Shown: piece by piece, positions 22,682-31,049 of the stretch
Layout of the letters: the number at the start of each line of letters is the position of its first letter
Numbering within the stretch: position 1 is the first letter of the stretch
Assembly: GCA_002722955.1 (NCBI GenBank)
Contig: PBMZ01000058.1
Coordinates: 1-35,295 of the forward strand
Direction of reading: 5' to 3'
DNA from: Planctomycetaceae bacterium
Lineage (GTDB): Bacteria; Planctomycetota; Planctomycetia; Planctomycetales; Planctomycetaceae
DNA length: 35,295 nucleotides
The notes under the pieces: model-generated
The model's input: the letters and a program-made list of their open reading frames with translations, nothing else
Told to the model about the DNA's origin: nothing
Database searches by the model: none
Program-made: the position numbers and the translations under genes

Positions 22682-25600
22682 TTAATCAATCGAGTTCAGG
22701 TAACTCAGCAAATCGGCCATGGCTTGAACGCTGACTGTCTTTTCCAAGCCGTCGGGCATGAATGAAAGCCCCGTGCTACTCATGCGATCTAAGTCGATAC
22801 GCTGAACGGAAACATTCGTGCCATCCGCTCGTCGAACGGTAATGCTGTTCGCCGACTCGGCCGTGATCATGCCCGTAACTTGCAGGCCATCTTCGGTCTC
22901 TAAGACATACGTCAAAAACTTTGGTTTCACTTCCCGATTGGGGTCGAGAACGTTCAGCATAATCGAAGCCAAGCCGCGTTGACGAATGCCCTTTAGATCA
23001 GCTCCCACAGCCGTACCAACATCTTCAAGCCGATGGCAGGCCGAGCAATTCTTCTTGAAGACTTGCTTACCGCGTTCGATGTTACCTTCGAGTTTCAAAG
23101 CTTCTTGATACTTGGCAACGACTTCTACCCGATTGGACTTCTTGGCACTTCCAAACAGTTTTGTGACCCGGCTTGCGAGTTGTTTGTTGGGATGCTGTTG
23201 CAACAGCTTAATTCTTGCCGGGTCAAGGTCGCCTCGGGCCACCTTGCCTGTTTCGACGGCTGTTAGCAGCGCGGTGATCCAGGAAGGTCTTGAAAGCAAG
23301 GTCTCTGCGGCTCTCGCTCTGAGGGTTGGGCTTAGTTCTCGCCAGACCATCAACAGCAGCTTGGCGACACCATCGTCATTGAATTCGGCCACCGCATCCA
23401 AAGCCGCAGCCTGAACGGGTTGTGGTTGCGAAAGCTTTAATAGGCCAGCGATCAGCTTCTCGATATCGGTGAATGTTGCCAAGCGTAGACTACGAATCGC
23501 ATCGACACGGTCCTCGATCTTCGCTTTCTCATCGACTGCCTTCGTTTTCGCATCAGCAAGTATCGAGGCCAAGATGGCCGCTGCCTTGCCGCCGGCAGCT
23601 GCAAGAATTCGTTCGCGACTGCTTCCTGATTGTTTTGCGACCAGCGCCTGGACCAAAGCCTCGCTGAAGGCTTTGTCCTGATCTTGCAATCGACTGAGCG
23701 ATTGCAAGATCACGCTCACTTCGCTGTTCCGATTGGCTGCGCCGATTTGACTGGCAAGCGTGATGAGAAACTTGCGACCAGACGCCGAGCGACGAAACTC
23801 GACATCGTCGTTCAAGTTTCGGAAGACGACTTCGGCACCTTGCGATAAGGAACTTTGGATCGCCAGTTGCATCCAGCGATCGTTGCCCCAGCCGTTGGCT
23901 AAGTCGGACAGTGATCGAAGAGTTGCCGCGGTTGGGGCAGCTCCAATGGAAAAGGCCAACTGATAACGCACCCATCCGTCCGGATCATTGACCATGCGCG
24001 TCCATTCAGAGCGAATCGCAGGAGACTCGGCCGCCAACTTTTCTGACAAGCGCAGTCCTTGGATGCGAACGTCGGGAAAATCATCGGTAAGCGCCGCCAT
24101 CACGTCGGCTTCTCTTAGGGCTCCGTGGCCGTTTAAGCAGTGCAATGCCGTCATTCTTCCTAGGGGTGATTCCGAGGTGGCTTGCAACTTTCTCAACAAG
24201 CTGACGGCCTTCTCATCTTGACGTTGATACAGCAGGCGCGATGCCGTATCGCGATGCCAGCCGTTGGGATGCTCGATCAAGGCGACCAGTTCTTCCGTCG
24301 AGGCCTTGCTTAAGGTGGGCGGCGCGACTCGCTTGCGATCGAATTCTTCAGGAGCAATTCGATAAATGCGGCCGCGATCGTTGCCGCTGACAGCATCGAT
24401 ATGCTCGAAGAATTCGGGCGGCAAGAACGCGGCGCCCTCGATCAATTCGCGACACATGTCTAATGCGTACAAAGTTCCATCAGGAGCGTGCGCGAACTGC
24501 ACGGGCCGAAACCAAATGTCTCGAGATGCCACGAACTCGGACTTCGCAGAATCGGCTCGAATGGCCTTCAGTCCGATTTGGTTGACAGCAGGAATCAATG
24601 CCGCTCGATAGATCAAGTTGTTGGCAACGTCGCCAACAATCAAAGTTCCGCGATCACTCTTCGGCCAAGCGTCACCGCGATAAATCGTGATGCCGGTTGC
24701 TCCCGTGAAGAAACCGAATGGCTTTCCACCCTCGGCCGAGCCGCGGAACTTGCCTTCTCGGCGAAGTCGTGTCCGCAACACACGCCAAGGTTCAGGCGGT
24801 GTGATTCGATAAAGCTTTGTGAACTTGCCATCTGGCGCGATGTCGATCGCGGCCGCGGGGGCTTGCATGTAGGGATTGCGAGCCACGTAGCGATCGTCAT
24901 ACATCAATGTTTGAGCAGGCACGCTGTTCGAGCAAACAAATTTGCGGCCCCAGTCGTCCCAGCTCATGCCATGTTGGCCGCCTCCCGATGTCAGTTCGAA
25001 TTTGGAGAGATCGCGCGGATCAAAAATAATCCCGCGGCCTCGGACCGAGACCTTCTTATCACTGCCAGCAACGCTTACCTCACCGCCTGCCAAATTCGTC
25101 GAGAAGTGAAAACGGTTGTCAAAGTTCCAACGGATGGAATTCAAATGTGCTTCGCCTGCACGGTCTGCGCCGAAACCTGTGAAAATCAGTTTTCGGATGT
25201 CAGCCTTTCCGTCGCCATTCGTGTCTTTCATGTAGAGAAAATCGGGAGCGTCACCGACGAAGATGCCACCATCCCAGCACGCCACGGCCGTCGGATATTT
25301 CAAGTTATCCGCGAACAGAGTTCGTTTGTCGTACGTGCCGTCGCCGTCAGAATCGACAAGCCGGACGATTGAACCTTTTTGATTGAAACCATCGATGATG
25401 TAGCCGTTGTAAGGCGGCAATTGCACGACGTACATGCGGCCATCTTCGTCGATGTCGATTGCTACTGGATCTTGAATGAGCGGTTCAGACGCAACCAATT
25501 CGGCATGGTACCCTTTGTGGACTTCCAGCAGCTTCCGCGATTCCTCGGGCGACTTGCCCGGAACCCGAGGCAACTCCTTCTTGATGTCACCGAAAGGTGA

Positions 25601-25693
25601 CTTCTTGTCAGGTGTGTCTTTGTCAGCGCACCTAGCAGCCGCGGACCACGCAAGAACTGCCATCCCAATAACCAAGACCAACGTATTCCTCAT
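22682..25693 (-). CDS. PVC-type haem-binding dehydrogenase with beta-propeller, HEAT repeats and cytochrome c domain
   Basis: 1003 residues from ATG at 25693-25691, which starts a signal peptide (residues 1-22). A start at 25978 would overlap the upstream gene and has no signal. After the signal come a long beta-propeller domain (about 60-440, with VAIDIDEDGRMYV, DSDGDGTYDK and DTNGDGKADI Asp-rich turns) as in membrane-bound dehydrogenases of planctomycetes, a HEAT-like helical region (about 480-830) and a C-terminal cytochrome c domain with CSACH (883-887) for covalent haem and a Met ligand probably later. The substrate is unknown. It is a typical large PVC-superphylum secreted protein. Stop TAA is followed directly by the sigma factor ATG. 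Confidence 0.9.
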   Translation of the reverse strand: MRNTLVLVIGMAVLAWSAAARCADKDTPDKKSPFGDIKKELPRVPGKSPEESRKLLEVHKGYHAELVASEPLIQDPVAIDIDEDGRMYVVQLPPYNGYIIDGFNQKGSIVRLVDSDGDGTYDKRTLFADNLKYPTAVACWDGGIFVGDAPDFLYMKDTNGDGKADIRKLIFTGFGADRAGEAHLNSIRWNFDNRFHFSTNLAGGEVSVAGSDKKVSVRGRGIIFDPRDLSKFELTSGGGQHGMSWDDWGRKFVCSNSVPAQTLMYDDRYVARNPYMQAPAAAIDIAPDGKFTKLYRITPPEPWRVLRTRLRREGKFRGSAEGGKPFGFFTGATGITIYRGDAWPKSDRGTLIVGDVANNLIYRAALIPAVNQIGLKAIRADSAKSEFVASRDIWFRPVQFAHAPDGTLYALDMCRELIEGAAFLPPEFFEHIDAVSGNDRGRIYRIAPEEFDRKRVAPPTLSKASTEELVALIEHPNGWHRDTASRLLYQRQDEKAVSLLRKLQATSESPLGRMTALHCLNGHGALREADVMAALTDDFPDVRIQGLRLSEKLAAESPAIRSEWTRMVNDPDGWVRYQLAFSIGAAPTAATLRSLSDLANGWGNDRWMQLAIQSSLSQGAEVVFRNLNDDVEFRRSASGRKFLITLASQIGAANRNSEVSVILQSLSRLQDQDKAFSEALVQALVAKQSGSSRERILAAAGGKAAAILASILADAKTKAVDEKAKIEDRVDAIRSLRLATFTDIEKLIAGLLKLSQPQPVQAAALDAVAEFNDDGVAKLLLMVWRELSPTLRARAAETLLSRPSWITALLTAVETGKVARGDLDPARIKLLQQHPNKQLASRVTKLFGSAKKSNRVEVVAKYQEALKLEGNIERGKQVFKKNCSACHRLEDVGTAVGADLKGIRQRGLASIMLNVLDPNREVKPKFLTYVLETEDGLQVTGMITAESANSITVRRADGTNVSVQRIDLDRMSSTGLSFMPDGLEKTVSVQAMADLLSYLNSID

Positions 25694-25802
25694 GCTGCAT
25701 CCTTCAATTGATTTGCCGTAAAGCTTGAGATTCCGTGTCGTTCCCCAGTATGCACAGGCCAGCGAATCGACGCTACTCAAACGCGGAAATGGCCACTCGC
25801 CG

Positions 25803-27074
25803 CTAACGCAACAATGTCGGATCAGCCCAAACGGCCAGGTTGTGGCTAGATGCTGACCCCTCAGCAGCGATCGTTTGCAAGGAAAGTTTGAGTGTGTCTG
25901 ATTTTGGCAATTTGACTCGGACAGCAACCGCTGCCTCGCCAGAAGCGATCGGCCTAGTGCGGTGTAGCTCTTTGCCATTCGCGAGAACAGCGAACATCAC
26001 CTTGCCATCCGAGCCGGCCTTGGCGTGTAGGCCAACACGGCAACGGAACTCTTGGTAGACATCTCCGGGCGCTAGTACAAAGTCGAGCGAGAACGGTGTT
26101 CCCATTCCGTAACCCGATGAAATCTCTCCGCGCTGATTCGGAAACTCAAGCGGGTGGAGTTTTCGTTTCGCATCCATGGCCTGGTTGACCAAGAAAGGAG
26201 TTACGTAGTAAGGATGCGGAATCATGCGACCACGGAACTCAGGCAACCAATCGGCCAGCGGTTGTTCCGTCCATGTTGGCTGCTCGTCTTCGAAGCGATT
26301 CGTTGCTAAACACAAGACCGTGTAGATAACGTCTGCTGTGTGCCGAGCGTTCACCAAAGCCGCAGCGGCGCGGTGTTCATCAGCCTTACGACCGTCTCCG
26401 TGCATCACGTCTTGGATAATCGGAATGATATGCGTTCCCGCCTCTTGTCTTAGCAGTCGTTGATGCTGATAGATTCGCAAAGCCGCCTCTTTGATCGTGC
26501 GACCAAGCAATCGTGGCCGATAGGGAACGTCCGCGATTTTGTAGTTGCCCGCATCCATGATGCCGCCGGCTCCGTACAAGTAGTTGAAGCGTTCCTTGTC
26601 CTTCGGCGGTGGGATGAGAGTCTTGATTTGAAGCTCACTGACCGGGCTACTGTGTGCACCGGGGCTTCCTGGATCCTCGTTCCAATGACATAGCACCCCC
26701 AGAAACTTCATGGCTTCGTCAATCTCGTCCTTTTGAAGGCGGCCGATGATCTGATCCAAATACCAAAGCTTCGCTTTCGCACTGGGCTCGGCTGCGTTGA
26801 CGTCGTGAAGAGACAAGCGAACTCCGGGTACGATGCAATAAGGGTCAAGCTCGGGTGCTTTGCGACCCGCATGCTTGTCTTGCAGAGAGGTGTAGTCTCG
26901 ACACAGGCGATCCAAAGATTCCTTGCCAATCAGCTCTCGTTGCCACTTCGGCAATCTCGCCACGGCCCAGAGCCGGATCAAACGGTGGCCCTTTCCCCAG
27001 GCAAACACGTCGGATGCTGAGGTGGCAATGAACCAAATCGTGAACATTACACAAAAAAGTCGGCGACGCTCCAT
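25803..27074 (-). CDS. Zinc P1-nuclease/phospholipase C-like protein with C-terminal NPCBM domain
   Basis: 423 residues from ATG at 27074-27072. The signal peptide ends FA-W, so mature Trp26 would be the first residue, as in S1/P1 nucleases and zinc phospholipase C, where its amino group binds zinc. Other candidate ligands follow in order: His30 (WGKGH), Asp77, His90, His130-x3-Asp134-x6-His141, and His245 and Asp248. Spacing is close to the families but not identical, so activity is uncertain. Residues about 325-420 form an NPCBM (F5/8-like) carbohydrate-binding domain with VGLHAKAG, VMFAVLANGKEL, VAVRVKLPKSDTLKLSL and NLAVWADPTLL. It would act outside the cytoplasm on nucleic acid or lipid while bound to glycan. 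It follows the cupin gene by 54 bases. Confidence 0.78.
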   Translation of the reverse strand: MERRRLFCVMFTIWFIATSASDVFAWGKGHRLIRLWAVARLPKWQRELIGKESLDRLCRDYTSLQDKHAGRKAPELDPYCIVPGVRLSLHDVNAAEPSAKAKLWYLDQIIGRLQKDEIDEAMKFLGVLCHWNEDPGSPGAHSSPVSELQIKTLIPPPKDKERFNYLYGAGGIMDAGNYKIADVPYRPRLLGRTIKEAALRIYQHQRLLRQEAGTHIIPIIQDVMHGDGRKADEHRAAAALVNARHTADVIYTVLCLATNRFEDEQPTWTEQPLADWLPEFRGRMIPHPYYVTPFLVNQAMDAKRKLHPLEFPNQRGEISSGYGMGTPFSLDFVLAPGDVYQEFRCRVGLHAKAGSDGKVMFAVLANGKELHRTRPIASGEAAVAVRVKLPKSDTLKLSLQTIAAEGSASSHNLAVWADPTLLR

Positions 27075-27128
27075 GATCTTCCCGATCAGCAAATGGAGTA
27101 GAAGTGGAGTCGCCGATGCCCACGGAGT

Positions 27129-27473
27129 TCAGGAATCCAAGAATTCGTTTGGCGACTCGAAGATTCCAATGGTCAGGCAGCCATCGGGACTATGAGCGGA
27201 GTGGATTGATCCTACCGGTCGCCAAACGTAATTGCCAGCGGTACAGACTCCGTCGTCATCAACTAAGCTGCCTTCAAGAACATAGGTTTGTTCCACGCCC
27301 GTGTGGCGATGACGCGGCAGCCGCGCGCCGGGTTGCATCCGAAACATGGCCGTAAATCCCAATCCATCAACGTCACGCCGCAATACCTTCATGGTAACAC
27401 CAGCGTGGCCGGTTTCTTGCCATTCCAGATCTTCAACATTGACGTAGATGGAGTTCGGCAAATCGTCGAGCAT
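27129..27473 (-). CDS. Cupin-domain protein
   Basis: 114 residues; no signal peptide. The single cupin barrel has metal ligands His55, His57 and Glu61 in the first motif (PRHRHTGVEQTYVLEGS) and His91 or His94 in the second (GSIHSAHSPDG). It resembles the cupin part of ChrR-type anti-sigma factors and small dioxygenase-like cupins; with no anti-sigma helix it is probably a stand-alone metal-binding sensor or enzyme. The ATG overlaps the upstream gene's stop by one base (TAATG), so the two are translationally coupled. Confidence 0.87.
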   Translation of the reverse strand: MLDDLPNSIYVNVEDLEWQETGHAGVTMKVLRRDVDGLGFTAMFRMQPGARLPRHRHTGVEQTYVLEGSLVDDDGVCTAGNYVWRPVGSIHSAHSPDGCLTIGIFESPNEFLDS

Positions 27474-29107
27474 TATTGCTTCTTTGTTACAAGTGGAACG
27501 AGACTCAATTCGGTCACTTTCCCAACTTCCATGTTGCCACCACCAACGAAAACGAGGCTCTTATTTTGCCAAGGAAGCATGCGATGAAAGAATCTGGGAT
27601 AATCCAATTGGCCAACAAATTGCCATTTCTTTCCGTCTTTGGACAAGCGTTGAATCGAACCAGAAAGCGTCGAAACATACAAGCCGTCATGACAGGCAAA
27701 TGCCGAAGCGCCAAAACCGTCAAGCGCCGTTCCATTCAATGAGGGACCGTTTTGCCAACTGTTCGACTGCACGTCGAAAACGTCAACCCGAGTTGTCGGG
27801 CCGCCTCGCTCTTGCATGCCGCCGATGCAATAGATTTTTCCTTTCCAAGCAGCCAACGACAACGCTCGTCGTTTGAATGGCGGTGCAGCCAAAGCTTGCC
27901 ATTGGGCGTCCTTATCTCCAAGCTTCAGCGAGTAAGCTGTCGTGTGCCAAACGGAGTCTTTGCCCTTACCGGGCATGTTCCAACCGCCGGCAACGAATAT
28001 CTGACCATCCGAAACAACAGCGTCAAATGACGAGCGAGGCTCCGGCAGTCCGGGTAAATCTTTCCACGTCTTCGTCTTCGGGGCAAATTGCGAGACACCC
28101 GCTTGAGACTGCAAGTCGTGATCCTCGCCCGCTTTGTTCATCGCCGTGAATCCACCGAGAGGATAAAGTTGACCCGCATGCTCGACCATCGCCAGCCCTT
28201 GCAACTTCGGCCCCTTGCCAACTTTTTTCCACTTTGATGGTTTGGGTAATTCCAATGCCCAAAGATCGTTGGATTGGCCTTGCTGCGAGTACTCGTGCGC
28301 GGAACCATAGTTGCCGCCATACAAGTAAAGCGTGTTGCCAGCGACAGCCGCTCCCAAACTTGTAATTCCTTGCGGCAACTCGGGCAGTTTATGAGTAACG
28401 GCGTCGACTTGAGCCGGCTCGTAGTGGACGGCCAATGTCGAGTAGTGACGGATCGACGCATATTTCTTGTCGTCAAGTTTGCCCGCTTTGTTTTCGATCA
28501 GACGCGCGCGGATAGAATACAGTCCATGTGAAGGCAATCGAACGCGGACGACTCCCGCTTCGTCGCTCGTCTCTTCCAGGTTCTCTTCAATTCCAGGTCC
28601 GACGATGACGACTTGGCAGCCCGGTGCTGGTTTACCCTGAAATGCCACATGAAAGACCGCGTCCTTGCCATCGATGCTTGGACTGATTTCAAACGGCAAT
28701 AACTCCTTGTTGTTGACCTGTTTCCAAGTTCCTGGAAGTGAAAATGGGTAGGACTTTGCGTAGTACCGCAACAAGAACGTTGCGTCGCCTCTTGAGATGA
28801 CCCCGTATTCATGTTTTAGGGCAAGTGGCTGCGAGCGCAACTTAGAAGACAGCGGACTTCGCAGCCGCTCATTGCCAACCTTCGAGAACTTCAATTCCTC
28901 GTTGCCACGCCAACCAATACTCCACGCTTTGGCTTTCGTGACCTTGTGAATCAGTTCGGAGTAATCAACGTGAGCGGCTTGTCCAAAATAAACCTCGGCG
29001 TCGCCTTTTGTTGTTTGGACGATCCAAAGAAAATGCGCTTGGGCCACGTTTGAAATCAGCAAAAACAGAATCGACGCAGGAATGATGTTTTTCATCGAAG
29101 TTTTCAT
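27473..29107 (-). CDS. Secreted DUF4198-Kelch fusion protein
   Basis: 544 residues. Signal peptide 1-24 ends VAQA and mature protein would begin with His25 (HFLW). Residues about 25-230 resemble DUF4198, a periplasmic beta domain found with cobalt/nickel-uptake proteins; a second His (about 45) follows in YFGQAAHVDY. Residues about 240-540 are Kelch repeats forming a propeller, with motifs such as LYLYGGNYG, LYPLGGFTA, IFVAGGWNM, IYCIGGMQ and VFVGGG. An N-terminal His plus nearby His suggests copper or nickel binding, as in histidine-brace proteins, but this is inference. Stop overlaps the cupin start. The start at 29107 has a weak GAAGAG; Met5 is an alternative. Confidence 0.8.
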   Translation of the reverse strand: MKTSMKNIIPASILFLLISNVAQAHFLWIVQTTKGDAEVYFGQAAHVDYSELIHKVTKAKAWSIGWRGNEELKFSKVGNERLRSPLSSKLRSQPLALKHEYGVISRGDATFLLRYYAKSYPFSLPGTWKQVNNKELLPFEISPSIDGKDAVFHVAFQGKPAPGCQVVIVGPGIEENLEETSDEAGVVRVRLPSHGLYSIRARLIENKAGKLDDKKYASIRHYSTLAVHYEPAQVDAVTHKLPELPQGITSLGAAVAGNTLYLYGGNYGSAHEYSQQGQSNDLWALELPKPSKWKKVGKGPKLQGLAMVEHAGQLYPLGGFTAMNKAGEDHDLQSQAGVSQFAPKTKTWKDLPGLPEPRSSFDAVVSDGQIFVAGGWNMPGKGKDSVWHTTAYSLKLGDKDAQWQALAAPPFKRRALSLAAWKGKIYCIGGMQERGGPTTRVDVFDVQSNSWQNGPSLNGTALDGFGASAFACHDGLYVSTLSGSIQRLSKDGKKWQFVGQLDYPRFFHRMLPWQNKSLVFVGGGNMEVGKVTELSLVPLVTKKQ

Positions 29108-29156
29108 TGATCTATCTCTTCGTTTTCAGGACTTCAGAAGCTGGCGTCAGCCAAAG

Positions 29157-29600
29157 TTAAGGCGTCGTTTTCAAGTCGAAAGTAAACGCATTCGAGTCTT
29201 CGTTACCAACGTCTGCAGTCAGTTTACTGCGGAAATTGTATTCGGCGGGGATATCAACTCTCTTCGTGTCCACAAACGTCGTCTCATCTCCCGCGCGTTC
29301 TCCTTCAAACTCTTCGAGTTCGGCAAGTTCCGGGTGGATCTCAACACGAGCACTTCCTGGCAAGGGCCCATTTTCTTTCGTGATACTGAACGCTCCATCT
29401 TCGATCAGGGCGCTTGACTTAACTTTCCCTTTCCCTTGATCGCTCACAAAAATGATGCGGGCTCGCGATAGGGGTTGGCCGTCCAATGTCACTTTGCCCG
29501 AAACAGCAACTCGGTCGCCTCGCTCGTCAACGCTCGAATCGGCGCATCCGGCGATAAGTAGTATAGAAAAAATCAATGATGTATTTGTAATGAAACGCAT
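29157..29600 (-). CDS. Transthyretin-like (carboxypeptidase regulatory) lipoprotein
   Basis: 147 residues from ATG at 29600-29598, with GGAG eight bases upstream; an upstream frame to 29768 lacks such support. The first 15 residues are hydrophobic and end LIAGC, so the Cys is lipidated. The rest is one beta domain with VSGKVTLDGQPLSRARIIFVSD, GAFSI and GSARVEI, typical of the small transthyretin-like/carboxypeptidase-regulatory proteins that are abundant in planctomycetes beside DUF1559 genes. It is followed at 49 bases by the DUF4198-Kelch gene on the same strand. Confidence 0.87.
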   Translation of the reverse strand: MRFITNTSLIFSILLIAGCADSSVDERGDRVAVSGKVTLDGQPLSRARIIFVSDQGKGKVKSSALIEDGAFSITKENGPLPGSARVEIHPELAELEEFEGERAGDETTFVDTKRVDIPAEYNFRSKLTADVGNEDSNAFTFDLKTTP

Positions 29601-29738
29601 TCGTATGTCTCCAGTTTTGATGATAAATTCGTATATGCCCTGCGGCCCAATGAGGTCAACGAATCGCCAAAGGCGCTTCTTGATGGAGAATGTGTCAGAA
29701 ACGGTTACCTGATCTCCCCACATTCGCGTGACCTCAGA

Positions 29739-29767
29739 TGCACGACAGAAAGCATGTTCGTCGTGCA
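29739..29767. repeat. 8-bp-stem hairpin upstream of the lipoprotein operon
   Basis: tgcacgac (29739-29746) pairs with gtcgtgca (29760-29767) around a 13-base loop. It sits about 140 bases before the lipoprotein start on the minus strand and could be an operator or leader structure. Confidence 0.5.
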
Positions 29768-29796
29768 ACGCAGTTGGGCATCTGCAAGCAAACGGA

Positions 29797-29832
29797 ATTC
29801 AGCTAAGTGACTTCATTCAGCTAAGTGACTTC
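29797..29832. repeat. Perfect 18-bp tandem duplication
   Basis: attcagctaagtgacttc occurs at 29797-29814 and again directly at 29815-29832. The unit lies in the promoter-side region of the lipoprotein-DUF4198-Kelch-cupin run, so it may be a duplicated operator; otherwise it is a slippage product. Confidence 0.9.
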
Positions 29833-29872
29833 GAAACTTCGATGAAGCCTGAGCAACCTAACGGAGAGAGAA

Positions 29873-29892
29873 CCGCAAGAGTACGCTTGCGG
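29873..29892 (-). terminator. Possible terminator of the DUF1559 gene
   Basis: The stem ccgcaag (29873-29879)/cttgcgg (29886-29892) has a six-base loop; read on the minus strand, it is followed by ttctctct. It lies 62 bases beyond the DUF1559 stop. The T run is weak, so it is only a candidate. Confidence 0.45.
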
Positions 29893-29954
29893 AACTCCCC
29901 CCGTTTAAGGTGGTCACTTCCACTTATGAATTCTTAACTGTTGTGTTGGATTGG

Positions 29955-30848
29955 CTAGAATTCGCCGCGAGTAATCGGCTCGCCGTTATCTCGCGTTGCC
30001 AAAGCGTCCAACAGGTCGGCATCGATGTGCTCGGACATGAATTTGACCGTGCCATCGGCAAACAGAAAATGGGCTCCGCCTTCGTGATCGCTTCGCCATG
30101 TCGTTCGATTGGCGACCGTGTTCACATTGAAGTCACCCGAGGTGTGGCCAAGGGAGACGCCGGGATATCCTGGCGCCCAACGGTGTCCGCCCCAACGCGT
30201 TTGGCCGGCCAAGGACGGACAAGTGAAATTGGACCACAGGTAATCTTCCAATTGATAATTGAATTCACCACACATAATCGTACTGGACAGGCCATCCTTG
30301 ATATCACGGAACTTGACCGGAACGGCCGCCGTGAATCCCGCATAGCCTTGGAAAAGTCCGTCGCTACGAAAATGACTTGTTCCCATCGAGCCACCATAGC
30401 TGGCTGCGGCTCCAGGTTCGTTGCAACCGGCTTGAGGAACGCCGCGAGGCAACGTCATTTCCGGACACAAATAAACCGGAAGAATCCGAGTGATCGCATC
30501 GGTGTTGTCCGCGTGCGAATAGGATACGTCGAAATTGTAAATGTTTTGAACCGCTACTTGATCCAAGTAAGGCAGGATGGCGACAAATGGCCCGTAAATC
30601 CGCGAGTTTGTACCCATCGGCAACGAACGCTGCGACTCGTGATAGTTATTCATCGCCAACCCGATTTGTTTCAGGTTGTTCTTGCATTGCGAGCGTCGCG
30701 CGGCCGAACGTGCTTGTTGTACTGCTGGTAGCAACAAAGCAATCAAGATCGCGATGATCGCAATCACGACGAGTAGTTCAATCAGGGTAAAGCCACGTTT
30801 TCGGTCCGCTGCACGAGTTGGTAACGCAATTTGGTCACGAAGTCTCAT
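29955..30848 (-). CDS. DUF1559 protein with prepilin-type N-terminus
   Basis: 297 residues from ATG at 30848-30846, with GGAGGA seven bases upstream. The N-terminal [20 protein letters not shown] (starting about residue 18) is a type IV prepilin cleavage/methylation signal and a membrane helix. The DUF1559 domain follows: [20 protein letters not shown], then several conserved aromatic and Cys residues, and a C-terminal [18 protein letters not shown]1559 proteins are abundant in planctomycetes and are thought to be secreted pseudopilins of a type II-like system; their function is unknown. It sits between the TPR gene and the lipoprotein gene on the same strand. Confidence 0.93.
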   Translation of the reverse strand: MRLRDQIALPTRAADRKRGFTLIELLVVIAIIAILIALLLPAVQQARSAARRSQCKNNLKQIGLAMNNYHESQRSLPMGTNSRIYGPFVAILPYLDQVAVQNIYNFDVSYSHADNTDAITRILPVYLCPEMTLPRGVPQAGCNEPGAAASYGGSMGTSHFRSDGLFQGYAGFTAAVPVKFRDIKDGLSSTIMCGEFNYQLEDYLWSNFTCPSLAGQTRWGGHRWAPGYPGVSLGHTSGDFNVNTVANRTTWRSDHEGGAHFLFADGTVKFMSEHIDADLLDALATRDNGEPITRGEF

Positions 30849-30989
30849 TAGACTTTCCTCCAGATCAGGGGGGACACGTAGAGAGCAAAACACGTGGCTA
30901 GCTGATGCTGGCAGAAAAGGCTCGCAAGCAGGCTTCGTTGGTAACGGCAACATGCCGTCAATGCATACTTAGTTGTGAGTATAAAATGC

Positions 30990-31037
30990 ACCGTTCGCGG
31001 ATTGCCCAGATGCGCTGATGACAATCCGCGAAACGGT
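30990..31037 (-). terminator. Probable rho-independent terminator of the TPR gene
   Basis: The arms accgttcgcggattg (30990-31004) and caatccgcgaaacggt (31022-31037) pair over about 15 bp with one bulge. Read on the minus strand, the stem lies just past the TPR stop at 31050 and is followed by gcattttata, a short T-rich stretch. It separates the TPR gene from the DUF1559 gene. Confidence 0.65.
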
Positions 31038-31049
31038 TGCAAGGGAGTT

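Larger units (their letters stand above)
29601..29954. other. Upstream region of the lipoprotein-Kelch operon with small repeats
   Basis: 354 bases between the DUF1559 gene's stop and the lipoprotein gene start, both on minus. It holds a hairpin (29739-29767), an 18-bp tandem duplication (29797-29832) and another hairpin (29873-29892). The promoter for the following operon should lie here, but I cannot assign it. I saw no Fur-type palindrome in it. Confidence 0.5.

Noticed and set aside
24488..25372. Plus-strand open frame of 294 codons opposite the PVC haem protein
   Set aside because: Antisense to a clear propeller domain; no ribosome-binding site or family resemblance.
29910..30731. Plus-strand open frame of 273 codons opposite DUF1559
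   Set aside because: Antisense to a DUF1559 gene with an unmistakable prepilin N-terminus.
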